A stretch of DNA of 64,000 nt from Calothrix sp. NIES-2098 (GCA_002368175.1 AP018172.1:7877001-7941000), one strand, 5' to 3'; counted from the stretch's first letter, positions 34,261-44,297 are shown. Program-made: numbers and translations. The notes: generated from the sequence alone by a model not told the origin.

Positions 34261-35613
34261 TTAGCTGTTTAATTCTCTGGCTTCGGTCAAAATGGGGTTA
34301 ACATCAAACCACGACTCGCCGCGATCGCGATATTCAAAGACAAAGCGACTGCGAATCAGTTTTTGATAGCCTTGGTCATCGCTGACTTTCTTTCTTTGCT
34401 TGACGTGACGTAATAATTGCCACTCATCATCAGAAATTGGCATAGTCATTTCATTGCGCCGCGCGCGAATTACTTGTTCTAAGGTGTCGCAGGAAAGAGG
34501 AAGAGTCATTTCTTCCATAATCAAGGTGTTCAGCAACCGCAACAAGTCGCGCACATGACCACCACTCATGTAACATAAGCGGTCTAAGGTGTTAGCACTG
34601 TCAAATATTTCTGTAATACGATCGAGGCGTTCTGCCGCTGGTACGTCAGGAAAGGCTCTTGCTAAAACCATCTGCTGCAAGAGTGTCATCCCCTGTTCGT
34701 GAACTTGACCATCAGGCCACTGTACCGGAACCATCGGCAAAACTTTCGGGTCTTCGGGGAATCGCTGGGTTAAGGTGCCATAATCATTGGAAAATTTCAG
34801 CGATAGGGGCATTGTATAAACTAAATGACAATTTAGCTTGGTCAGAAACTCCCCCTGATCCACAAACAGATATTCTTGTTGCGGACGACCCCAAGATTTG
34901 ACGCGGTTATCGATGCGGTCGAGGTTATCGACAATTACCACTAAACCTTTCTTACCTTGCTGCTTGAGTTTAGCGATCGCAGGTTCTAAGAGTTCGCGGT
35001 TAATGGCTTCGAGTAATTGGGTTTTCTGCGGCCCTAAATATTGATTGAGTTTTTCCCGGAGGTTGGGGTCGTTCCTGGTTTTGGTGGTAATTTCGCCAAT
35101 TCCAAAGGCTAAGGAAACTTTCTCTTTTTCCGCCGAGTAACCGACATCGCCAAGATTGGGAACTTTAAGCTTAACTCCCGTCACCTCAGAGTTTAAGACC
35201 TTCCACGCACCTTGCAGCAATTCATTAAGTTTGCTGGTTTCCGCCAGAGTAATTTTATCCAGGCTTTGACTCACACGCCGCGCGATCGCTAATAGCACAT
35301 CAGCAATATCAACATCGGTCATTTCCAAGTCTTCACTAGACTCAAAATACACTACTTGAAAGCCGATATTTTCCAGTTCTGCTTGTAACCGTAATAGTTC
35401 TGTCGATTTTCCACACCCAATATGACCAGTAAATAAAGTACAGGTAGGCTCATTCGGCTTGAAAAATGTAATCTTCTGCTTAAGCTTGTTAATAATATCG
35501 CCGCCCCGCACCTCAGAAAAGTCTATATAATACTTTGCATCTACCGCATTACTGATAAACAAAGTGCGGCTGGGGTCAGTAGCTTGAAAGAAATTTAGCA
35601 AATCTATGGCCAT
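34261..35613 (-). CDS. P-loop AAA/KAP-like ATPase
   Basis: The protein has 450 residues from the ATG at 35613. Walker A is FTGHIGCGKSTELLRL (about residue 68) and Walker B is GLVVIVDNLDRI, followed by a sensor-like CHLVYTMPLSL strand and an arginine-rich helical C-terminus (GGHVRDLLRLLN, winged-helix-like tail). The pattern fits ORC1/KAP-like or STAND-like AAA ATPases acting as NTP-driven switches. There is no membrane segment. It lies directly upstream of the CHASE2 ATPase on the same strand (108 bp, with a hairpin repeat), so the two may be cotranscribed. The function is unknown. Confidence 0.78.
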   Translation of the reverse strand: MAIDLLNFFQATDPSRTLFISNAVDAKYYIDFSEVRGGDIINKLKQKITFFKPNEPTCTLFTGHIGCGKSTELLRLQAELENIGFQVVYFESSEDLEMTDVDIADVLLAIARRVSQSLDKITLAETSKLNELLQGAWKVLNSEVTGVKLKVPNLGDVGYSAEKEKVSLAFGIGEITTKTRNDPNLREKLNQYLGPQKTQLLEAINRELLEPAIAKLKQQGKKGLVVIVDNLDRIDNRVKSWGRPQQEYLFVDQGEFLTKLNCHLVYTMPLSLKFSNDYGTLTQRFPEDPKVLPMVPVQWPDGQVHEQGMTLLQQMVLARAFPDVPAAERLDRITEIFDSANTLDRLCYMSGGHVRDLLRLLNTLIMEEMTLPLSCDTLEQVIRARRNEMTMPISDDEWQLLRHVKQRKKVSDDQGYQKLIRSRFVFEYRDRGESWFDVNPILTEARELNS

Positions 35614-35891
35614 AAAGCTAGTATTCTATTTATCTTAGATAGGTGCTAGCAATCATTAATTGCCAGAATAAAGTTATTTACAGCAATCAGAGCAAATATT
35701 TCGGAGAATTTCAGTTTTGCTGCACTCACCTAAATTTCAGGTGGTAATAGAAGTTACGCCATATACATTACCCTAGTTTAGTAAAAAATATAAAGTTACT
35801 GAGAAATTGCGATCGCAGAGATTAACTGTCACACTCTTTTCTGGGAGAATGCAGTCAAAGTTTGTGCATCCTCAAAGCTTGGATAACGACA

Positions 35892-36554
35892 ATGAAGACA
35901 AAGAGCAAAGTTAATATTTGGTGGAGATACGTTCTCTTATTTACGGCGCTTTTAGTTTCTCAACCGACTTTTCATTTTGTTAACCAAGCTTTACGCGGAC
36001 ACCCTCTTGATATTCACTATTTTATTAGCGAACTTTCTCCCAAGAAAGTTTTTTCAGCTGGTCTGGATAATGGAGATGGCGGTGCAGACTGGAAAATAGG
36101 CAAACCAAAAGCGACAATTTGGAATGCACAGCAGTTGCGTTCTCTACCAGAACTGAGAAATTTTGCCCTAGAACTAGTAAATCGCGATCGCAATTTAAAT
36201 AATTTGTCAGCTTTGCGCGCAGATCCTTTACTTTCCCTAGCAGCTCAACGTCATGCAGAAGATATGCTGGCGCGCCATTATTTCGATCATATTACTCCCG
36301 AAGGTAAACGTCCCCGCGATCGCTATCTTGCAGTCGGTGGTAGTCGCCGGATTGGCGTTGGCGAAAACATTCTTCAAGGCCATGTGCAAGGTTTCGGTTT
36401 AACTTACGGCGAAGCCGAAAAATTCCAACGCGGTTGGATGTACAGTAACGGACATCGAGAAAACCTCCTCGCTGCTGAATACACCAAATTTGGTTATGGA
36501 ATTGCAACCGGGGTGGATGGTCGCATTTATGCAGTGCAGATGTTTGCTGAGTAG
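35892..36554 (+). CDS. CAP-domain (SCP/PR1-like) secreted protein
   Basis: The protein has 220 residues from the ATG at 35892; a GTG ten codons upstream keeps the frame open but adds nothing family-like. An N-terminal hydrophobic segment (WWRYVLLFTALLVSQPTF) acts as signal or anchor. The CAP domain occupies about residues 85-218: LELVNRDRNLNNLSALRADPLLSLAAQRHAEDM, YFDHITPEGKRPRDR, GVGENI, and GHRENLLAAEYTKFGYG with the conserved His and Glu of the CAP cavity. Bacterial CAP proteins are exported and of uncertain function. It is convergent with the pPIWI gene, which ends 24 bp away. Confidence 0.88.
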   Translation: MKTKSKVNIWWRYVLLFTALLVSQPTFHFVNQALRGHPLDIHYFISELSPKKVFSAGLDNGDGGADWKIGKPKATIWNAQQLRSLPELRNFALELVNRDRNLNNLSALRADPLLSLAAQRHAEDMLARHYFDHITPEGKRPRDRYLAVGGSRRIGVGENILQGHVQGFGLTYGEAEKFQRGWMYSNGHRENLLAAEYTKFGYGIATGVDGRIYAVQMFAE

Positions 36555-36578
36555 AAAATAAGGTGAAATTCATATTAC

Positions 36579-39524
36579 TTATAAATTTACACCAAGTATG
36601 CATAAGTGATCCTCTATGACTTCCTGGCCTAAGTGCATTGGGTATGGCGAAACGATATTTCCCATAGACCAAGCTGGTGAGCATCTTAAATAGTGAGGAA
36701 CACGACATAGTGCTTTTAAAGCTTCTTCTGGTTGAAAATCTGGGCGTACAAAGAACGGTACAATTTCCACTAGCTGTTGATGTTTGAATGGAAAGTTAGC
36801 ACCGAATTTATCCTCTTGATAACCGAGTTTATAAAGTTCGGGTATTGGCTTTTCATCTTGCGCCTTCTGTGTTTTTGGGAGTTTTCCCACAGAAAAGTAA
36901 TGCAGTAGTTCTAGTACTGAGTTATCGTAAAAACCGCTCAAATGTTGAAAATCTCGTGCTGGACAATCTTTGTTCCAAGTTTCTCGATTGGTGATGTACT
37001 GTGGTGTTTCTTTATCAGTGCGAATCCTCATTACTGCTAGCAAGTTCTCTAGTTGGTTACTCTCACGGCTGTACTCGCAAGTGTGACCAGGAACATGGTG
37101 AAAGTCTAGAACGTTGCGTTTTGCCAGTAGGTACTCATTTTTCAACTGAAACCAGACTGAGCCATCATTATCTTCGCCACGTTCGTTACGCCATCCTTCA
37201 GCTTCAATTAAAACAACGGTTGGCCTGTCTAAATGTTTGGTTACTATGCGTGCAGCAAACTGTACTAATTCTGTACCGCTTAACTTGATTTTACTTTGAA
37301 TGCGTTTTTTATTTTCTTGGCGATCGCGACGTGCTTCAGCAAAAATCTTTCCCACAGTAATCCCCGCCTGTGAGTAAGGAATCCAATCATCAGCATCAGG
37401 AAGCATTACATCTACCGCACCCGTTGCACACAAACGAACTGCAAGCACATAGTGAATATCACCTTGATATTGGTTAGTTTTGCGACGACAAAAAGCAATT
37501 ACATCTAATTCTTGGGCAATTTCTTTTGGTATATTTGCTTGTTCATAGAGTTGAGATGGTAGTCCGTATAGCACCCCAATTTGACGTAAGGTTCCATCCA
37601 GTACAGCATTCATCACTCGTCCTTTTGTTTGTTTGCTGTAGGATGGTGATTTATCCTCATCGTCTTCTGTGTCACTTAATTTTGCTGTAACTGTCTGTAT
37701 CATTTGGGAGCTAATTCCCTCTCTGACACAAGCTTCACGAATAGCTCCTTTAATATTTTGTTGGGGAAGAACTCCCTTTGTTTTGATACGGCTAATTTCG
37801 ATAATCGCTAAACAGTGGGGATTAGTCTCAAAATTTATCTTTGGAATAACGTTTTTTTGGAGAAAAGTTCGCCATGCTTCTCGCTTTGCTTGATGCTGCT
37901 TGCGTATTTCCTCATCGAATTTGCTACGAGCTTTAGGCAAAAATCCACCTGTATTAAGTGGCTGTAAAAGCGTTGCATCATCAATCAAAATTTTTGAAAC
38001 TGTTATATCTTGTGGAAAATCTTCATTTTCATTCAGAAGAAATACATCGCGTAATTGCTGATAAACTACTTCACAAGTGTCCTTTTCTCGATAAATCAGA
38101 AAAATGTGCATTGCTTTACCCTGCAATGCTCGGTAAATAGCATCAGTAGCAATTTGTTGATAAGGTTGGCGTTTTTTGCGCGTTTTAGAAATAAATTCAT
38201 AATCCCGCATTGCTAGTGGTGCTTTTATCCCAGATGGTGCAGGAATATCAGATTGCATCGGATTATCTGGGATTAAAACGCCGTTGAGTAGTTCTAATAC
38301 CCGTGCAATAATATCGCCCCGTTCCAAAAAACTAAAGCCAGTTTTTATACTATGTCCTCGTTTATGTTTTTCATGCTCATACTTATAACCTTCAGTATGA
38401 ACTATATAATATTCGTCCCTTTCACCCCAGTTATTTGAGTTATCTAAACTCCCAAGTACTGCGGGATTATTCAGAATATTTTCAGGCTGTTCTAGAGCGC
38501 GTGCTTTAAAGGCAGCAAGTAGTTCTGGTAGTTGTAACCTCCACAAATTTTCTTCTTCTTTGCCATTGTTCTCAATAACAAGACGTACTAAAGTTGAATC
38601 CACCTCATAATCAGATAAACGTGCCTTATTCATACCCATGAGAACAGAGATATCACGTCCATAATTAGCTTCTAAAAGTGGTTCATGGGGGTATCTTTGA
38701 CAACTCAAATGTAAGAAAATCCACGGTTCTAGATTGCCATTATCATTGAATCTTCCTGCTTGGGTTTCAACATTAAAGTCTAGACGGTAAGCAAAATAAC
38801 CTTCTTTTTCCTTACCATAATTATCTGTATAATTCGCCTTAAATGGCTTACTAACTACGTAAAGTCCTACTCTACCCGAACCACCTCCCTGTACTTTGCG
38901 CCATTGAATTTCCTGTTGTCTTTTTCCAGAGTTAATAATGCACTTTTTACCATGTAACATTGTTGCTAAAAGACTAGGAATAGCTTGAAATCCTAATCCT
39001 CTCTCTGCGTTGATATCGCGCACAAGTGTTTCCGGTTTAATCCGTTGCCAATCCCAATCAGGTGGTATGACACCCATTCTTTCGAGAAAGCGATCGCACA
39101 CGCTATTCACTTCATCCGGTTTACCTTTTTCACGATATTTCTTCGTCCACTCCTGCGCCCAAATTCTCACTAATTCATGTATCTGCTGGGGTGTGGGAGT
39201 TTTCAATGGGTTCTCTGGCGTTCCTACAGCTAACGCCTGATATAAGGAAGAATTACTTTCTTGATCGTAACCAACATACTCAAAGCCGTGTGTCAGTGTA
39301 GATGCACAGGCAAGTAGAGCATTATTTAACTGTCGATATGGTGGCGGAACCTCTATTTTTTTATTACCACGAGAGAGTACTCGTTCCATATCACGGCGGA
39401 AGTCTGCTACCACCTGAACAAAAGGAAATGAAAGCACAGCAATCTCTAGGTTGGCAAAGGCGTCTTTTACCAAACTCATACGTGCAGGTAGCAAAATATT
39501 TGTTGGTTTATTTCTGCTCGTCAT
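36579..39524 (-). CDS. pPIWI_RE family Argonaute-like protein
   Basis: The protein has 981 residues, last gene of a three-gene operon. The N-terminal half (about 1-400) fits the pPIWI_RE X module. The C-terminal half (about 560-960) reads as MID plus an RNase H-fold PIWI domain: CLAIIEISRIKTKG, LRQIGVLYGLPSQL, IHYVLAVRLCATGAVDVMLP, DRPTVVLIEAEGWRNERG and YSRESNQLENLLAVMRIRTD, with an Arg and a Glu in the expected core strands. The family was defined by Burroughs, Iyer, Ando and Aravind; it lacks a normal slicer tetrad and is predicted to recognise RNA-DNA hybrids or invading DNA, with partners doing the unwinding and cutting. The operon context (helicase 5 bp upstream) strongly supports the call. 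Exact catalytic residues are not assigned here. Confidence 0.85.
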   Translation of the reverse strand: MTSRNKPTNILLPARMSLVKDAFANLEIAVLSFPFVQVVADFRRDMERVLSRGNKKIEVPPPYRQLNNALLACASTLTHGFEYVGYDQESNSSLYQALAVGTPENPLKTPTPQQIHELVRIWAQEWTKKYREKGKPDEVNSVCDRFLERMGVIPPDWDWQRIKPETLVRDINAERGLGFQAIPSLLATMLHGKKCIINSGKRQQEIQWRKVQGGGSGRVGLYVVSKPFKANYTDNYGKEKEGYFAYRLDFNVETQAGRFNDNGNLEPWIFLHLSCQRYPHEPLLEANYGRDISVLMGMNKARLSDYEVDSTLVRLVIENNGKEEENLWRLQLPELLAAFKARALEQPENILNNPAVLGSLDNSNNWGERDEYYIVHTEGYKYEHEKHKRGHSIKTGFSFLERGDIIARVLELLNGVLIPDNPMQSDIPAPSGIKAPLAMRDYEFISKTRKKRQPYQQIATDAIYRALQGKAMHIFLIYREKDTCEVVYQQLRDVFLLNENEDFPQDITVSKILIDDATLLQPLNTGGFLPKARSKFDEEIRKQHQAKREAWRTFLQKNVIPKINFETNPHCLAIIEISRIKTKGVLPQQNIKGAIREACVREGISSQMIQTVTAKLSDTEDDEDKSPSYSKQTKGRVMNAVLDGTLRQIGVLYGLPSQLYEQANIPKEIAQELDVIAFCRRKTNQYQGDIHYVLAVRLCATGAVDVMLPDADDWIPYSQAGITVGKIFAEARRDRQENKKRIQSKIKLSGTELVQFAARIVTKHLDRPTVVLIEAEGWRNERGEDNDGSVWFQLKNEYLLAKRNVLDFHHVPGHTCEYSRESNQLENLLAVMRIRTDKETPQYITNRETWNKDCPARDFQHLSGFYDNSVLELLHYFSVGKLPKTQKAQDEKPIPELYKLGYQEDKFGANFPFKHQQLVEIVPFFVRPDFQPEEALKALCRVPHYLRCSPAWSMGNIVSPYPMHLGQEVIEDHLCILGVNL

Positions 39525-39529
39525 AGTCT

Positions 39530-42500
39530 TTATCTATCTCTTGCGTCTATTTCCCAGTTAAACCCATCAATATCAACCAAAACATCTGCTATTGATTGGT
39601 ATAAAGCTTGACTTATCACATCTTCATTAACATAATCACAAAGCAAATCGATGATTGCTGCTAATAGGCTGGTACGTGGTGTATCAAGCTGTTGCTCTTT
39701 GGCATAGTTTGGTGCCCAAGCAGCATCAACAAAGTAAGCGTGAAAAGGAACACCTCCACGTAAAAGGCGACCTACGGCTTGAATGATTATGCCAGCGGTA
39801 GTCGCAGCTAAATCTTGACGCGGAAAAGCGCGTAATTCTTCAATTTTATAAAGTGTTTTGTAGTAAGAACGATGTTCTACCGATCGCCAGTAACGTGCAG
39901 CCAATTGGCGCACAGCTTCCGCACGCCCTAAAATTCCGTCTTTTTCCCAAGCCACGAAATTCGCATCTTCTACCCAATCCAAAGCACGACGGTTGATTTC
40001 TTGAGCGATGGCTTGAGTATCATGAGGATGAGGATAGGGACGGGTGAGAAAGTAAACCGCACCGAAAGCCGCTTTACCATTGGCATTCAAAATGTTGAAT
40101 CCGCGCCCCATTGCACTTATTGGTGCAGCGAGGATTTTACCGCCAGTCAGTGCAAAAGTTTCGATGTCAGCACGGTTAAGCGCACCAACTTCCATCCTTG
40201 ATTGATAGTTGATGTCATCCTCAGTCAAAGTTTCTGTGCGATCGCGCTGTAAATGGTAGACTTGCTCGCGCATACCCCAACAACATTGACGGATTTCCTC
40301 TGCTACCCATCGCGCCTGATCGTAGGAGTTGACGAGTAATAGTATGCGTTCCCTATCCTCCCAAAAATCTGGATTACTTTGGCCAAGCTGTTTCAATTCC
40401 TCAAGCTCCTGTCCTAAATCGCCACTACCGTTGTTACCAACTAATGCTTGTGCCATTTCTTTGAACATTCCCATCTTTTGGCGTTCTGGTGTCCCAGAAA
40501 TACGGATAGGTTCATCTTTGCGGTTCGATTGAGGTAAAAACTTGAAGCGGCTTTGGGCTATTGCTTCTGTGGCACTCGCCTCCGGCATTAAAATACCTTG
40601 TGGATTGCCCACATGAAACTGAGTGGAATCTCTTAGATAAGATGTTCCTGATAGTGCCAAGACGTTGGGGCCGCGTTGACCATCCAAGTCTGTCAGCAAG
40701 CGATGAAAGTTCAAAACATAGTAACGACCAATGTTGGTATAGGCAAATATAGATAAAGCATTTTCGCTGCTATTCTCAGATTGGTTGTGATTGTCATCCT
40801 TGCGGGAATAGTAAGTACCAAACTGCCTTCCTGTTGGCGGTAGAGGTAAAATATTTAACATTGCTGTTGGCATACGACGATGCGGAGGCTCGTCATCTAA
40901 AGTGGGTGGTCGATGATGCCATTCATAAAAAACAATGCGGGTGTGCCGATCTAAAAGGGTGATGGTTAGGGCAAACTGTAAACGATAAGCTAGGGTTTCC
41001 AGCGTGTCTACTGGATCTAATTCTTCCTCCTGTTTTGAGGACTTTCGCCGTTTTTTCTTGGCTGTCTGCTGTGAATTGTTTTGACGTTTTTCTAGTTGTT
41101 CTCGCAGTCTTGCTAACCTTTTTCCTGTTTTGGGGAAAAAATCAACTATCCAGGCTTTGCAAGCACGATAAATACTATCATCAGTGGCACTTTCACCAAT
41201 ACTATTAATCTGTTGAATCAAAAGTGCTAGTCTCTGAACTTTAGAATTTGGTCGAGGTTGTCCAAGTAAAGGGTCATCATCAACTAATGCGTCAAAATAT
41301 CGCATTATCTGCTGTACGCGTCTATTATTAGCTTTAATTTCTTGCTCAGTGACATCAGGATGATCTAATTCTTCAAGTCCAGCTAGACGACGAGCAAATT
41401 TATATAGGAGAGAATTAGGTGTAAAGTAGCCACGTTCTATCCATTTACGTAAAAACTCGTGTCCTAAACGCTTATCTAATAGGGTTAAAGTTGCTGTAAC
41501 TACACTTTGTACATGACGTTCTGCGGTTGTCCATCGCTGCATCAATGGTGGGGTGACACGGTTGAATCTCATGTAATCTTCAGTTTGTACCCCAATGTCA
41601 TCAAAAACACCACCATTGGTCAGTAAAACTTCTTCAGCATATACGTCATCAAACCACTTAATAACTGTGTCTATTTCATCAAACACAACAATATCGGAAT
41701 GTAGATAAACGAGTTCCCCTATCTTGATGGGACGTAATTCTAGATGACGTGGTAAACCAGCCATTGCCATTGCGCCTGGAGTTGTAATCCAAACACGGGC
41801 ATTTGGCATATCACGATAGACTTGCTGTGATGGGCAAGTAGCAAAAAACGGACATAAGTAGGATATGCCAGGGTTATTGTTTTGTTTTTTACGCTGGCTT
41901 TCGCTTTCTGGTGCTTTTTTCAAAGCGTGACATGGCTCATTTCCAGGTATGAGTGGCTTACCATGCAAACGGTCGAAGATGTCGCTAGCTTGTAGGAGTC
42001 CTTGCAAAGCACAAGCTGTTCCCAAAAAGCGATCGCCCCAATGTGGTTGTCCGCGTTGCCAGTGTTCCTGAAAGTCTTTCGAGGCATAGAAGCTTTTCAG
42101 GTGTGCGTCTCGTTTAGTGCGTCCTAATAACGGTACTGCAACTGGCTCATCGTTTTCTGGATCGTTACAGAACCACCAATTAATTTGATTTGCTAACCGA
42201 ATTGCTGACTGTACATCACTGACAACCAAAGTGATGCGGCGATCGGGGTGATTTCGCACAACATTAACAGCAAGCAAAGTTGACTTCGTAGACTTTCCAG
42301 AAGCAACCTGTCCCGCAATATGTACAAAACCATCTAACTCCAGTGGTTGTGTATTTGGCTCACTCAGCGTCCCGTCTTCCTGAATTTTGTGAAAGTTGAT
42401 TTTGCGAAAGCGGCTTACCCAATGTCCCTTTTGTGTTTCATGCCATCCATATCGGCGTGCTAGTAACTGTTCGCGGCGATCGAGAAACTCTGCATCTGGC

Positions 42501-43141
42501 TCTAAATCTGAAATTCGCACTGAAAAAGGGTTGCGATCGCCTGGTGTAGGAAACCAAGGTTGTTGTCGTGCAGGACTTAAATGTTCTGGTGTGAACTGTA
42601 CTTGCATTGTGACTGTTTCTTTTTCCGTCTTCGCCTGGAATTGGTAGGGAACTCCTGCCTTTACTGGTTCAGCCCTGCGTTGGCGAAACTCCAAATCAGC
42701 ACTCAGACAGTTTTCATATAAATTTTGGTGGACTTGATGGCGCAGACATTTCGCCGCATGAATAATCTGAGAATCTAAATCCTGGATATTAAAATCATAA
42801 TTACGCCAGTTTTGCGGAATATTGCGGATATAAAAACGTAATGCGTTCAACCAGGCGAAACGTGCAGAAAATGGGATAATTTGCCGAGCGTTAGCAACTG
42901 CACGCCTCTGACTTTCATCTAAGTTTTGTAAACGTGGATGTCGCAAAGGCATACCACTGAGTATTGCCCAAACTGCTGTGACTGGTTCATCATCGATTCC
43001 TAAACACTCTATCAAGGCAAAGCCAAGTTCTACCTGAAGTAATAATTGGGCTTGCTCTCGATTTAGCTCAGAGTTATCTTTCAATTCTTTGATACGTTCT
43101 GTAAAAATAACAGGAGTCTCAAATAATGTCATTTGACTCAT
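39530..43141 (-). CDS. DinG/XPD-like helicase of pPIWI_RE island (Z component)
   Basis: The protein has 1203 residues. The N-terminal 230 residues are family-specific (pPIWI_RE Z-type). The superfamily 2 core follows: Walker A HIAGQVASGKSTKSTLL, DEAH-like Walker B VVFDEIDTVIKWF, and motif VI IIIQAVGRLLRGG near the C-terminus, preceded by ILAAPISAMGRGFN. Between motifs I and II lie cysteines (TACALQG, NEPCHAL, YLCPFFATCP) spaced like the Fe-S cluster of DinG/XPD helicases. A charged, Lys-rich linker (TAKKKRRKSSKQEEE) interrupts the middle. It probably unwinds DNA or R-loops for the PIWI protein. It starts 4 bp after the REase gene and ends 5 bp before the pPIWI gene. Confidence 0.87.
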   Translation of the reverse strand: MSQMTLFETPVIFTERIKELKDNSELNREQAQLLLQVELGFALIECLGIDDEPVTAVWAILSGMPLRHPRLQNLDESQRRAVANARQIIPFSARFAWLNALRFYIRNIPQNWRNYDFNIQDLDSQIIHAAKCLRHQVHQNLYENCLSADLEFRQRRAEPVKAGVPYQFQAKTEKETVTMQVQFTPEHLSPARQQPWFPTPGDRNPFSVRISDLEPDAEFLDRREQLLARRYGWHETQKGHWVSRFRKINFHKIQEDGTLSEPNTQPLELDGFVHIAGQVASGKSTKSTLLAVNVVRNHPDRRITLVVSDVQSAIRLANQINWWFCNDPENDEPVAVPLLGRTKRDAHLKSFYASKDFQEHWQRGQPHWGDRFLGTACALQGLLQASDIFDRLHGKPLIPGNEPCHALKKAPESESQRKKQNNNPGISYLCPFFATCPSQQVYRDMPNARVWITTPGAMAMAGLPRHLELRPIKIGELVYLHSDIVVFDEIDTVIKWFDDVYAEEVLLTNGGVFDDIGVQTEDYMRFNRVTPPLMQRWTTAERHVQSVVTATLTLLDKRLGHEFLRKWIERGYFTPNSLLYKFARRLAGLEELDHPDVTEQEIKANNRRVQQIMRYFDALVDDDPLLGQPRPNSKVQRLALLIQQINSIGESATDDSIYRACKAWIVDFFPKTGKRLARLREQLEKRQNNSQQTAKKKRRKSSKQEEELDPVDTLETLAYRLQFALTITLLDRHTRIVFYEWHHRPPTLDDEPPHRRMPTAMLNILPLPPTGRQFGTYYSRKDDNHNQSENSSENALSIFAYTNIGRYYVLNFHRLLTDLDGQRGPNVLALSGTSYLRDSTQFHVGNPQGILMPEASATEAIAQSRFKFLPQSNRKDEPIRISGTPERQKMGMFKEMAQALVGNNGSGDLGQELEELKQLGQSNPDFWEDRERILLLVNSYDQARWVAEEIRQCCWGMREQVYHLQRDRTETLTEDDINYQSRMEVGALNRADIETFALTGGKILAAPISAMGRGFNILNANGKAAFGAVYFLTRPYPHPHDTQAIAQEINRRALDWVEDANFVAWEKDGILGRAEAVRQLAARYWRSVEHRSYYKTLYKIEELRAFPRQDLAATTAGIIIQAVGRLLRGGVPFHAYFVDAAWAPNYAKEQQLDTPRTSLLAAIIDLLCDYVNEDVISQALYQSIADVLVDIDGFNWEIDARDR

Positions 43142-43145
43142 AATG

Positions 43146-44297
43146 CTATTTCCCTTTACTCAGGTGCATTATCTTGGTGCTGACTCGTTCTTCAAAAGCC
43201 GTATCGCTGAAAAGATGGGTGCTTTTTGGCAATCCTGTTGCTTCTTCACGCAAGATCTCAATGTAATCTTGGCGTTGATGTAAGCGACGGTTAGGAATAA
43301 CATAAAAACTTTCGTCGTAGTGCAAATCGCCTTCACCAAATATCGGCTTCAGTTGCAAAGCCAAATCATAAGGATTTCGGTAGTCTTTGACATCTACAGC
43401 CCACACATAACCGTCACCAAAACGTAGTTGCAAGTCGTAACGGTCAATACCAGGCCAAAGTTGAACTTCACAAAGATATTCTGGCTGTTGTTGATGCAGC
43501 TTTTTTAAAGCCTCGAACAGACGTATTTCTGGGATTCCAGGCAAACAGACACGCCAATGAATACCAAATCTCAAACGACGCAGACCTTGCTTCCAATAAA
43601 TACGCCGGACATGGGACAAGTTTTTCCGATGGTCGTTGCAGACGCTAGGCTTAATGCCACCTAAATGCCCATGTTTTTTAATTAAAGGGCCGCAGCGATC
43701 GCAGCACCAATAAGATTCATTTTCCTTACAGTCTTCGTATAGTTCGCCAACATCATTAATAGATATGTAACGTGTCTTAGAAAAGGTCTTGCGTAGGCTC
43801 TCTAAAGTAGTATAAGGATTCTCAATTAAGAATCGCCGCAGCAAAACATATTCTTGCAGAGCGCGTTCAGCATCCTTTTCATTGGCTGCTTGCAGTTTCT
43901 CCAGCAACCTCTGAAATAGAAAGTTTTCCAGCGCAATTTGCTGTATTTTCACAGAAGCAAACTCAGGCAGTTGCCCTCGTTTTACCAACTGTTCGTAGAA
44001 ATATTGACTTGCTTCTTCACTTAGAGCTTTATCGTATATAAAGCCATATTCTGAGTCAAACTCTTTCGGTATATCCAATGGATACCATGTTTGCAAGGGT
44101 TTTTCTAAAAGAGTAAAAAGACCTTCTAAAGTACGTGGATAAGGAATACCTGTCATCTTCAATGCCAGAGTGTTGCAGGCACGCTGTAAAAAATCAGGGT
44201 ACGGGTATTTAGGGATTTGATATTGAGTATCTAGGCGGAAAAACTCTGCTAACCCAACAACCAAGAAATCAAATAAGATGATTTCGCTATTATCCAA
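43146..44297 (-). CDS. REase-like protein of pPIWI_RE island (Y component)
   Basis: The protein has 383 residues. The start is a TTG at 44297, decided by a perfect AAAGGAGG ribosome site 6 nt upstream. The N-terminal helical half is followed by a cysteine/histidine zinc-ribbon-like segment (YWCCDRCGPL ... KPSVCNDHR, about residues 190-220). A PD-(D/E)xK nuclease fold follows: RLFEALKKL helix, WPGIDRYDLQLRFGDG with the catalytic Asp, and VWAVDVKDYRNP giving D-x-K. It is first in the operon, so it is predicted to be the effector nuclease of the pPIWI_RE system. The partner helicase gene starts 4 bp downstream. Confidence 0.85.
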   Translation of the reverse strand: MDNSEIILFDFLVVGLAEFFRLDTQYQIPKYPYPDFLQRACNTLALKMTGIPYPRTLEGLFTLLEKPLQTWYPLDIPKEFDSEYGFIYDKALSEEASQYFYEQLVKRGQLPEFASVKIQQIALENFLFQRLLEKLQAANEKDAERALQEYVLLRRFLIENPYTTLESLRKTFSKTRYISINDVGELYEDCKENESYWCCDRCGPLIKKHGHLGGIKPSVCNDHRKNLSHVRRIYWKQGLRRLRFGIHWRVCLPGIPEIRLFEALKKLHQQQPEYLCEVQLWPGIDRYDLQLRFGDGYVWAVDVKDYRNPYDLALQLKPIFGEGDLHYDESFYVIPNRRLHQRQDYIEILREEATGLPKSTHLFSDTAFEERVSTKIMHLSKGK

